The notes under the pieces: generated by a model
The model's database searches: none
Told to the model about the DNA's origin: nothing
What the model saw: the letters and a program-made list of their open reading frames with translations, nothing else
In this document: one piece after another, positions 43,918 to 55,072 of the stretch
Numbering within the stretch: the stretch's first letter is position 1
Layout: each line of letters opens with the position of its first letter
Program-made: the position numbers and the translations under genes
Origin: Paramacrobiotus metropolitanus
Taxonomy: Eukaryota; Tardigrada; Eutardigrada; Parachela; Macrobiotidae
Assembly (NCBI RefSeq): GCF_019649055.1
Contig: NW_026570279.1
Location: 496,001 to 560,000, forward strand
Reading direction: 5' to 3'
DNA length: 64,000 bases

Positions 43918-43968
43918 TCAGTATTTTATGAAATAAAAAATTGTACCTTCAGTATTTTATGAAATAAA
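43913..43968. repeat. 28-bp tandem duplication
   Basis: GTACCTTCAGTATTTTATGA followed by AATAAAAA occurs twice in succession. It abuts the N-terminal side of the RLE relic. Confidence 0.85.
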
Positions 43969-43998
43969 AATCACATCGTTCCTAACTGCTTTGATTTT

Positions 43999-44214
43999 TC
44001 AGTAAGTAGATTGTTTTTCAGTACCGCCGATTACAATTTTACCGGTTTCCCTTTTTGTGGGTTTAAAATCGTCCTTGTTCTTTCCAGGTACGACTGATGC
44101 ATTATGTTCACATCCACGTTGCGAGAAATCCAATGCACTAGCGTGATGATACAATAAGGAAGTGACGTAATAAAGAAGCAAAACGCGTAGTAAGAACATA
44201 TTACTATTTTCCAC
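43999..44214 (-). CDS. Small secreted-protein candidate
   Basis: A 71-codon ORF: residues ~6-27 are strongly hydrophobic (MFLLRVLLLYYVTSLLYHH) with a plausible signal cleavage after ASA, followed by a polar, Lys-rich tail with one Cys. It lies downstream of SMYD gene 1 on the same strand. No family recognised; an overlapping frame starts at 44231. Low confidence. Confidence 0.3.
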   Translation of the reverse strand: MENSNMFLLRVLLLYYVTSLLYHHASALDFSQRGCEHNASVVPGKNKDDFKPTKRETGKIVIGGTEKQSTY

Positions 44215-44587
44215 TTCCGTAACACAGACATTTTTTTGAATTAGTGATCTGTTTTCGGTTCGTCCCCGTTAAGTATAGAGCAGAATTTTATACGGTAAAG
44301 ACACCAAGACCGTAATTCGGTTAAATCAGGGCTGTAGAATTCAGTAAACACAATTTTCCTCCGCCCGTTAAGGAAATCAGGCACAGTAAGTAGTACAGTA
44401 AATGGATAACCGGCCACTGTCAGTGAATGCACTGTGAGGAGAGTTATTAAGTACGTATTACGGTATTAGATACCAGTTCGGAAATCCATCACCTCCCGAT
44501 ATGATACAGTTAACAGCGACTGATTGGAATTCGGGAAAAAGAAATGAAAATCTTAAATTTAAAGTATAGTCAAACGTAATAACACAT

Positions 44588-47500
44588 TCATAATTTAAAT
44601 TTATTTTGACCAACTCTCGCGAAAATCTGCTCGATTTGACCAAAAAGTGCAGCCACTCCCTCCAGTACAGTATCGGCTTTCTGAACCTCCTTCGACTTTT
44701 CACCAAACAAAACAACAACGATTTCTTTGGCCTCTTGACAGTAACGGAGGACCGGACAACTTATGCGAGCAGCTAATGCTTCCAGTTCCTTTTTCGTCGG
44801 TCGCTGTCCCTCCGTTTCTATTTTCCCCGGTTGCGGTCCTACCAATCCCAGTTCTGCTTCCAGTAGCTGATCAACCCAATTCATCACTCGTCGGTGCAGC
44901 GCTATAGAGGCAGACGTTGCCTGGTCCGTTAGTTGAAGATAGCGAAAAAGATCATATTTTGGATACATCCTCCTAAATGAATTTTCTTATTATTACTGCC
45001 ACTAGCAAGCTAGTAACAAAAAATTAGAACTTCGAAAAGTGTTACTGTTGCGGCGCTTACACACGCAGCCGTGTATATCGCGCAGTGTGTATGCAAATTT
45101 CCGTACACCACACTCTGTGGCCTACCTTGTAAGCGCCGCTACCGTAATTGATAATAGACTATGTAACTCTCTAAAAAAATCATTTACAGTATAGCTTCTA
45201 GTATGTATGTTGCAACCGTAATCTTATGTTAGACCTTCAGATTGTAAACGGGAGGCCGCTTGCAGCGTGGTGCATCCAGTGCTTTTTGTGCTTGCAAGTA
45301 CGAGTAGTAAATAGTTACTACAAACGCTACAAGGCTTCTTTCCCGTACATAAACCCCTTCGTCTATAGTGTATGAAACGGTTACAAATTGTAACCGTTTC
45401 ATACACTATAGACGAAGGTTTTACGCACATATTGTAACTTACAATATGTGCGTAAAACCTGCGCTGTAAATAGGTAAATCACCGATAAACGATGTTGTTT
45501 TTGCCATTGCTACTGAAAACCAGCAGTATAGATCTGATTCTGAACCATTTACCGAACAGAGACAGTCAACTTCTCCATCATCTTCCAGCCATCTTCTAAA
45601 CGGTTTTCCTTGAAATACTTGCGCGGTAAAATCCAGCCGCAGACGAAGCGGAAATGCGCATCTGTCTGCAGAATGCCCGCCATGTCCAGTTCCCGGACGA
45701 GTTTCGTGACGCAGTCTATCCACGTATTGGGATTCCTATTGCAGCACCACTTCAAACCCTCATACTTCTGCACCACACCCCGGAACTGAGCCAATCGTTC
45801 ACCGTTGAGGGCACCGCATTCCGAGCAGGCTGTCAGTGCTCGGCTGTCGCTCGGAATCCGATTGGTGCATCCGCTGGTCACACATTGTAACGGATTGATG
45901 TCAGCATCCTAAAAACGTCCGGAAATGTAAAATATCGTTTAACGTTTTCAAACCAGGGATTACAGTTTAGTACATATTCTTCCGTGCATCTGCGGCAAGT
46001 ACACGGGTAACCGTAACGCTTCTGAAATTCATCGCTACGTTCCGTTCTTGTTTGGCGAGACGGCTCCAGGAGTTCGCAATATCGGAACTGCAAGCAATGT
46101 GACAATTTTGAAACGATCGTCGCTTACACAATTCATGAAATTTGCAACAGAAACGAATATTCGCGACCGTTATCGGTATAAAACCATGAAGAACTAATGA
46201 CGAGCTAACGAAAAAGGCAAGTACACACAAGTACTGTGCTTTCTTTATAAAGCCCACCTAGAAACGGGTGACCCGATCCATATCTGCGGCGGCAAAAAAG
46301 TATTAATGACTAATAAATACTATGTCGCTTAAACTGCACATTGCAGAATACAGTAAGTAATTTCTTCTTAGCGGCAAAGTTACGGTTAACGTAATAGTAT
46401 CGCGTGGTTAATTTGCCTCAGCACACACGTTTGACTTTCTAGGTTTCTCGGGTCGGTCATCTCTAGATGGCTTTCCATATTGCGTGCAGTATTAGGCAAG
46501 CAGCACCCCGTCGAACAATCAGCGGTGATTTGTGCGAGAGTTCAACAAGATGCAGTGGTTTACACTTTACAGTACTTACATCCTGTAGTCCGGTAAAACG
46601 TGGAATATCTTGCACGGCATGTATCACTAACCGTCGGCCGCGGCAGTTGACCACAACATTGACATCCCAGCATACCGGCGTCATTCTGCGCCGCGACGCT
46701 TGTGGATACAAAGCGAAACCGATCGGGGCTTTGGTGCAGCCGGTCATCGCATTGTACACAGGCCATGCGTTGTAACTGATAATACCGTAGTAGAGCAGCG
46801 TGTCTTTGCGCGGTATCATATTTTCCGGCCAGATAGACGTACTTTGAAAAGAGCGAAAAATATATTAAGAATCCGCACAAAAATACCGTTTTTATGCTTA
46901 CTCTGAGTCTAACTGCATAATGCTCTCGATTTCCGGTTGCGCGGGATTTGTGGGCAGCATGAGCAGAAGTTCTCTGGCACATTTCGGACCTATCCCGGGA
47001 ATATCTATTACCATGTTTCTCTGGAAAAAGTACATTTTTAATAAGAAAAAGTCCAACATCTTTCTTTGCAATAAAAAAATTTAGCAAAGTTTTAATAACG
47101 TCACAGGTTTACAGATGGAATATCCATTATAGTTGCTGCGCCACGAAACTCTTTAGTATGCTGTTACAGCACTAATGTGAATCCTGTAGCAGAGTACGTG
47201 TAACTTTACCGTAGGATGCAGGTCCTTACTTTGGTATAAAAAAACTTTCAACACCGCGTTAACTGCTAATAATAACACAATACACAAAATAATACAAAGT
47301 AAAACACAAAATAATACAAAGTAAAACACAAAATAATACAAAGTTAATGATACGACCGCAGAATGACAAGCATAGAACGATGCTAAAGGTTCATTGTTGT
47401 GCATTCAGGAATCACGATTAGTACTAGCAGTCTGTACCGTACTGTATTATGCGGTAATTAAATTGTTGATTGCGCTTTCTTTTCATTGGTACTACGCTTA

Positions 47501-48150
47501 CCTGAATTTTAAAATCCAACTTGCACATCATATCGGTAAAGGCGCCTTTAGTCATGGTAAAGGTGTTCGATTTAATTCTACCCAAAGGTCCGCTAACCAT
47601 CGTCATGGGGGCGACGTCTTCGCCCCTACCGAAAATCTCTCTCAACGCTGCGCATTCCAGTTTATGCTCCATCTTCCAGTCGGCGACCTGCATCATACCA
47701 GTCACTCAACAAGTGCTTCAAGGGAAGTTCTAATGTGGTTATGTGAAAGCATAGATTCTACGTGAAATATCGATATTAAGAGGTGGTGATAGCGGCTTCT
47801 TAGAGTAGTGAAACTGGCGCTAAGCTCTCTGGTGGGCTCTCTGGTCGGTTCTGGTGGGTGGTGGTGGGTAACCAGTCAACCATTATGAACCGAAATATTA
47901 CCAAATAATAAACGATTGCTAATCGTTTATAACGGTTTTCTTGTCATACCTGACAAGTGGCTTTACAGTAGTGATGCGCCTGACATCCCGAGCATTTGCG
48001 CAGTGCCTGGCTATCGTGGAAGCAATAAGCGCAGTGTGTTTTGTAGGCGGCGCGCTCGAGGACCCACACCAGCGGACTGCAGGACATGATCATATCGCCA
48101 GGAGAAAAGCAGCGGCTGCCGACGCATAACACGGGCTCCTGGATCTCCAT
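44588..48150 (-). CDS. SMYD-like gene 1 (MYND finger, split SET-like), 7 exons, 540 aa
   Basis: Exons: 48150-47950, 47687-47502, 47020-46902, 46841-46580, 46087-45974, 45908-45553, 44972-44588. All introns are GT-AG and phases match. Residues ~15-38 are the N-terminal SET segment. C40-C79 is a MYND zinc finger (CAYC...CSGC...YC...C...H...C) ending VADWKMEHKLEC. Exon 3 holds a helical linker (IPGIGPKCARELLLMLP). Exon 4 is the SET core, where the expected NHSCxPN reads MTPVCWDVN (222-230). Exon 5 has RY...PCTCRRC (post-SET cysteines). Exon 6 has C-x4-C...CSECG. Exon 7 is the helical C-terminus, ~25 codons longer than in genes 3 and 4. Canonical SMYDs methylate lysines; loss of NHS and GxG suggests altered or no activity. 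A leader-intron acceptor may precede the ATG at 48156. Confidence 0.87.
45356..45460. repeat. Two overlapping perfect palindromes in intron 6 of SMYD gene 1
   Basis: Arms 45356-45386 and 45388-45418 (31 bp, 1-nt spacer) are exactly complementary. A second pair, 45416-45437 and 45439-45460 (22 bp, 1-nt spacer), overlaps the first by 3 bp. Transcribed, this would fold into two adjacent long hairpins within the intron. Confidence 0.92.
47270..47345. repeat. 22-bp tandem repeat in intron 2 of SMYD gene 1
   Basis: ACAAAATAATACAAAGTAAA is repeated about three times. Confidence 0.8.
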
Positions 48151-48155
48151 TCTCT

Positions 48156-49073
48156 CTTAGTCGTCAAAAAAATTAGGGGTTATTCAGACATTAACGATAG
48201 TCGATGGTAGTTGTGAAAAAAGCAATGTTTGAATTGTTTACAAAATGAGACAAGAAAAAATTTACGCAGTCGGCACTGGCAGTGCTTACAGATAGAAAGC
48301 TTGTAAGAAGAACTATTTAACAAAGCTACATTACGCTGGCATAACGTCCGGTACGCCAGTGCCACTAAATCCGGTACAAGTATTCTGTTTGTGATGACAT
48401 GTCAAGGAAGGGCCTGGAAGCCGCGAATGGGCGAAAGCTATAATATAGAAAGTGTCTATAATTATGTCATTGTAAGGAAATTGGTCGCATCCGTATAATT
48501 TGAACAGGTTTCCTCTGTTGATGATATCCGTACTTACTGCTTTTTTATCGAAACTCATGCTGCCGAATCTCCCGAACGCTCCTGGAAAATTTGAAACAAG
48601 CCCGGTACAAACATTTGCTAATGTTTTTAATCGGAAAGTATCTTTATTAGAGAGCGGTTGCTTTGTGGTATTTTCTAACAGCTGATGCCGAATTGGTGGA
48701 CCGGAACGGCTTTTCCGGTGCCGTATCGGCTTATTTCCATTTAACACCGTGAAATTTCAGATCGCTTGACTTTTGAAATCGCTTTGGCGCTTCCGTAGAC
48801 CGGTTAAATGTCCGAATAAAAGTGCAAGCGATTAAAAAGCTTTTTTGAGAAAATTACTGGATTCTGAGTCGGTTCAGCAGATGCTTAGCGTCCTCTAGGT
48901 GTATGCTTAGCATACAATAGACGCTTAATGGTTTCAGGCAAGATTCCGGTAGCAGTTGCTGGATGCGCTACGAATTTACGGGGACCGGTTATCCATTTAC
49001 ATTACTGTCGCTGCGCGACGCTAATCGTAATTAGTATTACGTAAAAAATTGTGTTGTAGAAAGGTTGTATAGT
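48156..49073. other. Intergenic stretch upstream of SMYD gene 1
   Basis: The promoter and leader exon of gene 1 should lie here but were not identified. The 138-codon minus ORF 48747-48331 shows no recognised domain. Confidence 0.35.
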
Positions 49074-49134
49074 GGACAAAAATATTTTTATTAACATACT
49101 ATGACATAGTATGTTAATAAAAATATTTTTGTCC
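49074..49134. repeat. Perfect 30-bp palindrome, 1-nt spacer
   Basis: 49074-49103 is exactly complementary to 49105-49134 around one A. AT-rich core (AAAAATATTTTTATTAACAT). Confidence 0.92.
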
Positions 49135-49904
49135 GCTGTGGTCAACAGGGCGTGGTCAAACAAGAATTCAGAGTTTACATGTTATCAAGCGGGCTCGCTT
49201 CGCTCGGCCACCTTATGTAGTTGAAGACATTTGAAGCTTTCGTAACCGTGTTGCCCGTGGTCATTAGCTCATCGAGTGACCTTTGGGTACCCTTCGATTT
49301 TCTTCATGATTCTTGTAAAATGCGGAATCCCGGCTTTTATGCAAACACGCAACGCATTCAGTGCTACAACCAAAACTGGAACTGCTACTAAGTCGCCGGC
49401 TCGCTATCAACAGCAGAAGTTCCGCATTAGCTTTTTTACAGTAAAAAAGCTGAAGGCTCCCAAGCCACTTTCTGACCACCTTTGGCTCATGCCTCCTGGT
49501 ACAATCTCTTTACCACCTTTGAATGTATCATTACCTACTTGGTTACACCTACCAAAACACTTTTGCTTCCGTTTACCATCTGCTACTAACCGCCGCATAT
49601 ATATAATAAAATAAATATTTCAAAACGGTTAAAAACGACATTAGACTAGACGATTTGCTGTGATATTCCATGAAACGTTTGAAGTTTAAGAAAACGCAGT
49701 AAGTTTAAGTTCCCGGTACCATTCTTTTCAACCCGGCAATTGCTTATGACTGCATTCCGCAAATGACGGCCGGCAGCAGCACAAAACACCGTAAGAAACC
49801 TAAGAAACCCAAGACATGCGAAAGTGGATGACGAAATGCTTTGAAGAAAATGCTGTTTGCCCTAAAAATACGCGCCGGACCATTGTCCGAATGAGTTCTG
49901 GAAG
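49135..49904. other. Intergenic stretch without recognised genes
   Basis: The 112-codon plus ORF at 49276-49614 is unrecognised. No other signal. Confidence 0.3.
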
Positions 49905-50099
49905 CCAGCACTGTAGTTGCGATGCAGGCTGCATCTCGAAAAGGTGCGTACTCCATGATTTTTCTGCAAACAGTAAGCGCAGTATGTGTTGGCTGTCCTT
50001 CCAGCGTTCACACCATCGGATTACCTACAGATATGTACATGAAATCACAAGCTCGCCAGCAAGTATGCAACGACGGCCATAGCTCGGCAAAGCATCCAT
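49905..50099 (-). pseudogene. SMYD-like exon 1 relic
   Basis: From ATG 50099 the minus strand reads MDALPSYGRRCILAGELVIS, matching gene 3 (NGGRRCVLAGELVMS), then a stop; after a frame change TYCAYCLQKNHGVRT and SLHRNY follow the MYND pattern. Donor and downstream exons are not found. It lies head-to-head with gene 2, ~490 bp away. Confidence 0.8.
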
Positions 50100-50575
50100 T
50101 GCTTCTGGGGATTGTTATCAGGATGTTATTACCCTGTTATTGTTGTAATAACACTTATTGTTAGTGTAATCATACAGGTACTGACTTAATAATCAGTTCG
50201 AGTCGAAACAAAGTGCTATCTGGTGGTGAGTCATGCCGTTTCAGTGGGGGCCTTAGGGCGTGTGATTCATCCAGCTACTGACTCTGCTCTACGTAAGTAG
50301 TCTGAAATCCCTGAATATGGGTGCATGGATACTGAACATGCACCGGAATGTGACCGGATACGCATGTTTGAACATGCCTGTGATGGATCTGATTTACCAT
50401 GCAAAAAAACAGCGATTTTTCCTCCTCGTTGTAAGTCAGTTCTTCATATATTTATCAAACCTCATCAAGTGCAACACTGCACCAAAGTTTTGAACTTCCG
50501 ATATTGCGAACCTTTTAGAGTATTTCTACCGTCACTTGTTTTCCTCTGAAGCCTGTAGGGTTTTACATCGTGCAG
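50100..50575. other. Region between divergent SMYD sequences
   Basis: Should contain the promoter and leader exon of gene 2. A 75-codon ORF (50325-50549) is unrecognised. Confidence 0.3.
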
Positions 50576-50590
50576 TTAAACCCAGTGAGA

Positions 50591-53249
50591 ATGGAGGCAA
50601 GAGTCGATGAGCCGAGCGAGGGTCACCGTTATTTGTTTCCTGGTGATCTTGTGATGTCTTGCGATCCGATGGTGTGGATGCTGGAGAGAAGCGCCTACAA
50701 AACGCGGTGCGCCTACAAAACGCCTACAAACCTACTGTTGGCGCTGGCAGCAAAGTGGACTATTTAGATGTTCGGGATGCGAACTGCATCGCTACTGCAG
50801 TCCTGTTTGTCAGGTATAGTTCTTAAAGTTATTCTGCAGAATTTTTGTTGCATGCCGCAGGCTTTGAATTTTACTCGTAGTCGTAGATGAAGAAAAATAG
50901 CAAGTATGTGCATAATAGTGACGGTAATACGAATTCCGTAGTCGGGAGGCATAGTGCCTGAGTGACGATAGTTGTCGGGAATAGCTCTACATGATTGCAG
51001 TACTCAGGCCTTTTGTATTAGTGTTGGTGATTACTTGATTGTTTGGTTTGGCTGGAGACAGGCGGCTGACTGGAAGATGGAGCACAAGATGGAATGCTCG
51101 GTGCTGAAGAAGGTGAATAGCACAAATGAGAATAATGTGGAGAATACGGTGATGGGGGAGCTGACGCGGACATCGGGCAGCTCTAACTTTGTCATCTCTG
51201 GTCTGACCACAAAATTGATCAATAAAATTGAGGTAACACACCGGTCTTATTAGAGGATATGAACTCGAAGAATGGGCTCCGTAGTGTACTCATTCGGTAA
51301 TCGGGTAATGTAAGCATGGTGTGTTGATTGTTATTGCTATTGCTCTTCAGAAGAATGCAGTGAGGGGCATGCCGGGGATGGGGCAGAGATCTGTCAAAGA
51401 TCTACTGCACATGCTGCCAGCAAATCCTTTGCAACCGGAATTGGAACAGATGACACAAGAAGAGTAAGTTTTCTGGTTTAGCTTAGCTGGAAATCAAAGC
51501 AGTGAGAAAATCTTCGACAAGGAGAATAATTTATTATGGAGCTTCAACCTGGCTAGAAATTTGTCAAACTGGTTAAGAATTTGCCAAGCTGAGCATGTAT
51601 TATGCCACGACCTCAATAGTACAGTCACTCCCCGTAGTACTACCGGGTAGAGATTTAGAGTAGTGCTCATGCCTCAAAAATCACAGAGCAGTTGATGTTA
51701 ATTCCATGGTCTTTAGGAAATGCCGTGGAATTTTGAGCTATAACGGTGTTGACATTCACGACGTGTTCGATTCAACTGCCCCGATTGGCAGAGCGCTATA
51801 TCCACAAGCCCCGATGGGCCAAATGAAGCCTGTGTGCTGGGATATTAATGTGGTACTGAATAACCGCGGAAGACGGCTCTTTATTCACGCCGTCGAGAAT
51901 ATTCCGCAGTTTACTGGACTTGGAGATGTAAGCGGCAGGTTGCTACATGAAATGACGTCATGTCATGTGTCTAGGAGTTTTGCTCTTTTCAATTACCGTA
52001 CCAAATGTTCTTCCAGTTGCGTTACAACGACTCGAAGGAGCCCTTCTTCATGACCAGAACGGAGCGACGCGCTGCGTTTCAGAAGCGCCACGGTTATCCA
52101 TGCACCTGTCATAAATGCACAGAAGCATACGTATGTATTTTGAGAGTTGCGCGCGTTAACTACTGCCTGCTACGTTAGGTCGTTATAGCTACCGTGCGTT
52201 TTTAGTTTGAAAATTTCACACTCAAGTTATTGGCTTAATGCCTACACCAGTAATCCAAATGCCCTTAGTTATTGTGGCCGAGTTTGCAAATGCACGAAAA
52301 GAGGAAATGTATTTTTAGGATGCTGAGACCAATACACTGCAATGTGTGACTGTCGGATGCACCAGTCGAATCCCCAGCGACAACCGTGCGCTGGCAGCTT
52401 GCTCGGAATGCGGTGCCGTCAACAGCGATCGGTTGATACAGTTCCATCGTTTCCTGCACCTGTACGAGGCCATTAAGAGCAGCTGCCCGGAAGGATATCA
52501 CTCAGTCGAGATCCTGCAGCTTTCCAGAGACTTGGACGCTGCCGGCATTATGCAGCCGGATGCGCATTTCAGATACATCTGCGGGAGGGAGCTATCGGTG
52601 CGATACTACAGGGAGGGCCGTTTCGAAGATGGCTGGAAAATGATGAAGGAGTTTGTAGCCTGTGTCCGGTAAATCAGACAGCTGCAGATTTAGGAATATG
52701 ATTTCATTTAATGCACCGAGCGCTGTGAGATATACAGCGATGATATTGATGGGCAAATGTTCACCTTTAGACACTAAACGTGTAGTGTAGCTATTTCCCA
52801 GTGGTATTGAAAGCTCGGTGCAAAGGATGTGGTTTTTTACCTATCGCTAGTTGCAAATGATTAAATTCACTAACTGTTACCGGATATTTTGCCGTCGCCG
52901 TTCAAATGATTGACAGTCATTGATTGTGAACGTTTTTAGGAAATTTTGTCCTAACTATGCCCATTTTCGCGCTCACCTGCTGGTAACCATTGCGTGGTCT
53001 ACCACAGAGGCACTGGAAAAGCGTGTACCGAATGATATTAGTGAGCTTCCGGAACCGGCGAAGCAACAGCTTAAATTACTGGTTATTGAAGTACGCTGCC
53101 TCATTCTGGATTGTGCTCAAGAAACGAAGAACACATTTCTCGTACTGTTTGGTAAGGAGTCACAGGAAGTCCGGATAAACGATGCTGCGATGGAGCGGGT
53201 GGCTTCAGCATTAAACCGCGTGCGCAGTCGTTTCGTGGGAGAAAATTAA
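50591..53249 (+). pseudogene. SMYD-like gene 2, complete exon set but 19-bp insertion frameshifts exon 1
   Basis: Exons: 50591-50813, 51062-51232, 51351-51463, 51717-51927, 52017-52130, 52319-52668, 52940-53249. All junctions are GT-AG and phases agree with the other copies. Exon 1 is 223 bp, against 201 in genes 1 and 3; removing a 19-bp insertion (~50714-50732, a partial duplication of GCCTACAAAACG) gives 204 bp and restores the MYND pattern. As read, the frame stops at 50767 before the second Cys pair. All later exons are open: AADWKMEHKMEC, MKPVCWDIN (51823-51849) in the SET core, PCTCHKC, CSECG and a C-terminal helix ending GEN. Either a very recent pseudogene, a polymorphic allele or an assembly error. 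A leader-intron acceptor (CATCGTGCAG) precedes the ATG. Confidence 0.82.
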
Positions 53250-55072
53250 AAATTTGTTTAGTTGAGTGTTTGCTGATTTTGTCTTTTAAATCCGAATTCG
53301 CGCTGGTAGTTTTACAAACCCCAGAAATGGCTCACTGGCGAAATTGTTAAGTACTCGTTTATGCTTCCTTTTGTTAATCCTTTAATTCCTTTAATCAGTC
53401 GGCATCGAAATAGTCTCGATTAATTGCCACTTGCCGGTAGCCTAGTTTCCATAAGGGATTCGATACTGCATAGACTGGAATGGTGCTTTGATTTTTTAAA
53501 GAGCAGTTTGTGATGTATCTTTACTACAAACTGTATTACGCTTACCTTTCTAAACAAAAGCCGTCGTTAGTTGCACTGTTGCAGTACTCGTATATTAAAT
53601 GATAACGATAATCTAGTCAGTTATTCTCCTTTTATTGGCACAAGCCAGTCAGCAACACGTAATAATCGGTTGAATAGGAATTCCTGGAGGAACTCAGAAA
53701 TACGCTAAACGTCGAGATTTGGTTTTCGGTCTTTAAGTTGCAAAACCTCTGGCGATATAATATTGATGTCCCAACCAAAAGCTATAGGCACTGACCTGTT
53801 TAATTTTTTTGTTTTTCTACGCTGCTGCATTTCATTACAAATGGCAATGTGCGCAATCGTGAGGCGCGAGTGAGCGTGGAAAAAAGCGCCATAAAAGCAC
53901 AGTCATCCCAACCTTCGTATCGCACCGGGCCCCGATTTAATTTAATTGTTACGGTATCACCTTCTGGCTTCAGTCAGTGCAATCGCTTCGGATTGGTAAT
54001 GTAGTAGTGCATTATTTTAAGCCGTTTTTCTGTTAATGAACAGAACAGTAGAAATGGCAATGATATTCAATGGCATTATGGCAGTCACGATTAGAAATTT
54101 TTAATAAATGCAGTAGTTCGTGAATAATTGGATTGTTGGGTTTTTGTGCAGGTGGAATGGGATTCTGCTGCAGGGTAATTTTACCTCGTCTCCGTTGTTA
54201 CGGTTATCGTTAAAGTTGTTGTTGTTATCATTCTGCGTTGTATTTCCGTGTTATTAGCGAATAATTTGACAGCAATCCATTGTAAGTTTGTAAGTAACCA
54301 AAACTGACATATTAGTTTGTAGGATAATCAAGAAATACACAAAAGCGCAATGCATAAGAAATAGTGCACAAGAAACAACTGTACCACATTACAGCGTTCA
54401 GTTTATTTTTTTTTTGTTGTTAAAGGAAATATACTGTCGCGTTGGGTACTCAGTCTTTGATCGGGGATTCGATAAAAACTTCTGCCGCTTTTCTGTTGTC
54501 GCAGTGTGGCAAAACTGCGGCAAAACAGCCTTAGCCTAAGCGTTTTCAGGGCTAACCGTAAGGCTTTTTTGCAGTTTTTCATACTGCGCCAAAATAACCA
54601 TTATTGTAACGCTGTATGTGGCAAAAATGTCAAAGGCTATTTTACCGGTCATAGTGCAATAAATGCTGCAACAAAACAGGCACTTTGAAATTTTTACTTT
54701 TACGAAGTGTGGTCACTGGTCGTGCTTACGCTCTTGTTATCTGTGTGGCTATCGTCTACTAAAAATCTTTACAACAATTATTGACACGATTGGTAAGGCT
54801 GCGTTTTAATGCAGATGCTCATATCGGACCGCCACGAGAAAGCGAGCGTTCTAAGGTCGCACCGATCTTCTTGGCAGAAACCAGAAAGTGTTGCGTTTGT
54901 TCAAATGAAGGCTTAACTAACAATGGCCAATGGGGAACAGTTTAAAATAACGGTTAAGAGTTTTACAAGTCCTGTTTTTTATGCACGTCGTAAAAAATAC
55001 CAGTAGTAATAATTGTAAGCCGGATAGTAAGAAAACAAACGTAATCCCTGACAAAAGTAATCCATGACTCAG
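53250..55072. other. Intergenic stretch between convergent SMYD genes 2 and 3
   Basis: Contains the 3' flank of gene 2 (shared with the exon 7 relic at 59.1-59.26 kb). No other gene recognised; the 60-codon ORF at 54506-54688 is unconvincing. Confidence 0.35.

Noticed and set aside
47270-47345. Short regular repeat as a CRISPR array
   Set aside because: Contiguous AT-rich tandem units without unique spacers, inside an intron of a eukaryotic gene.
50480-50520. 16-nt match to SMYD exon 5 (TTCCGATATTGCGAAC)
   Set aside because: The match does not extend on either side, so a relic of exon 5 cannot be claimed.
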